This document shows, piece by piece, positions 6,600 to 6,828 of a stretch of 6,828 nucleotides of DNA. The DNA comes from Pseudomonadota bacterium. Its GTDB lineage: Bacteria; Pseudomonadota; Alphaproteobacteria; Micropepsales; Micropepsaceae. The notes beneath the pieces were generated by a model. It had not been told where the DNA came from. It was given only the letters and a program-made list of their open reading frames with translations, and did not search any database. Within the stretch, counting starts at the first letter, position 1. Each line of letters opens with the position of its first letter. Position numbers and translations under genes: made by a program. Location of the stretch: positions 1 to 6,828 of the forward strand of contig JAKBAU010000198.1 of assembly GCA_021808875.1 (NCBI GenBank), in the 5' to 3' direction.

Positions 6600-6828
6600 A
6601 TGGCCGACTGGAGCAAGGCAGACGACGCGGATCTGGCGCGGACGGTGGTGATTGTGCACCGCAGGGGCGAAGAATTTCATCTGCTTTTCTACCCGACCTC
6701 AGGGGCAGACTTCATTTTGCGGCAAGCTTGGTGCTTGATGCGGCGATGTTCGAGGCCATTCGCGCGCGTCTGAAGGCAGGCTATGAGCTCGTGGCCCATA
6801 GCCTGTCGGGCCGGCTGCTCCTGCTGAC
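6600..6828 (+). CDS. Unrecognised ORF, apparent frame change, 3' end outside window
   Basis: ATG 6600 is preceded by AAGGG at a workable distance (about 7 bases). It opens a coding-like frame with GC-rich third positions: [19 protein letters not shown], then [19 protein letters not shown]. After about 6719 that frame turns into poor, Arg/Cys-rich sequence and stops at 6773. From about 6719 a different frame (-1) carries coding-like sequence to the window end: [20 protein letters not shown], then [15 protein letters not shown]. One missing base in the T-run at 6715-6718 would join the two parts (..[16 protein letters not shown]..). It may therefore be a frameshifted gene, a sequencing error, or two overlapping reading frames. 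I do not recognise the protein. It is divergent from rpmH. Confidence 0.4.
6777..6805. repeat. 9-base inverted repeat inside right-end ORF
   Basis: CAGGCTATG (6777-6785) and CATAGCCTG (6797-6805) are perfect reverse complements separated by 11 bases. They could form a hairpin in RNA of either strand. There is no U-run after it on the plus strand. It falls within the coding-like segment, so chance or codon constraint may explain it. Confidence 0.4.

Noticed and set aside
6388..6651. 87-codon plus-strand ORF over the rpmH promoter
   Set aside because: It overlaps the promoter, leader and palindrome, is low-complexity Arg/Gly-rich and has no motif.
6399..6680. N-terminal extension of rpmH (138-codon open frame)
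   Set aside because: L34 is 44 residues in essentially all bacteria; the extension crosses the promoter, and ATG 6398 has a good Shine-Dalgarno sequence.

Overview
The window looks like chromosomal DNA from an alphaproteobacterium. It is GC-rich. It carries a minus-strand gene run, rpmH-rnpA-yidD-yidC-engB-argB, in an order I know from alphaproteobacteria. It also holds a DUF2336 protein and a tandem DUF1036 protein, both families found mainly in that class. I cannot name a genus from the sequence alone.

Layout from left to right. Bases 1-870 (+) are the 3' part of a DUF2336 gene whose start lies outside the window. Nine bases later, and convergent with it, ends a minus-strand gene for a secreted protein with two DUF1036 domains (880 to about 1863, possibly 1947). 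After a gap of 114-198 bases without a recognisable gene comes argB (2062-2985, -), an acetylglutamate kinase of the arginine-inhibitable architecture. A 73-base gap follows, holding a candidate argB promoter and a GC-rich inverted repeat. Then comes the tightly packed block engB (3059-3703), yidC (3700-5484), yidD (5481-5798), rnpA (5798-6256) and rpmH (6264-6398), all minus strand. A near-consensus promoter at 6442-6470 drives the block. The right end (6600-6828, +) holds a divergent, unrecognised reading frame that seems to change frame near 6719 and runs off the window.

The rpmH block links ribosome and membrane biogenesis: ribosomal protein L34, the protein part of RNase P, the YidD/YidC membrane-insertion pair and the ribosome-assembly GTPase EngB. 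Junctions are ATGA, TGATG or a 7-base gap, so translational coupling is likely. The first enzyme-coding gene after the block is argB (second step of arginine synthesis), which has its own Shine-Dalgarno sequence and probably its own promoter.

I found no mobile element, CRISPR array, tRNA or rRNA, and no clearly novel multi-gene system. The points most worth a second look are the missing normal start of rnpA (N-terminal extension or overlap with rpmH), the apparent frame change in the right-end ORF, the 19-base palindrome upstream of the rpmH promoter, and the double DUF1036 protein.
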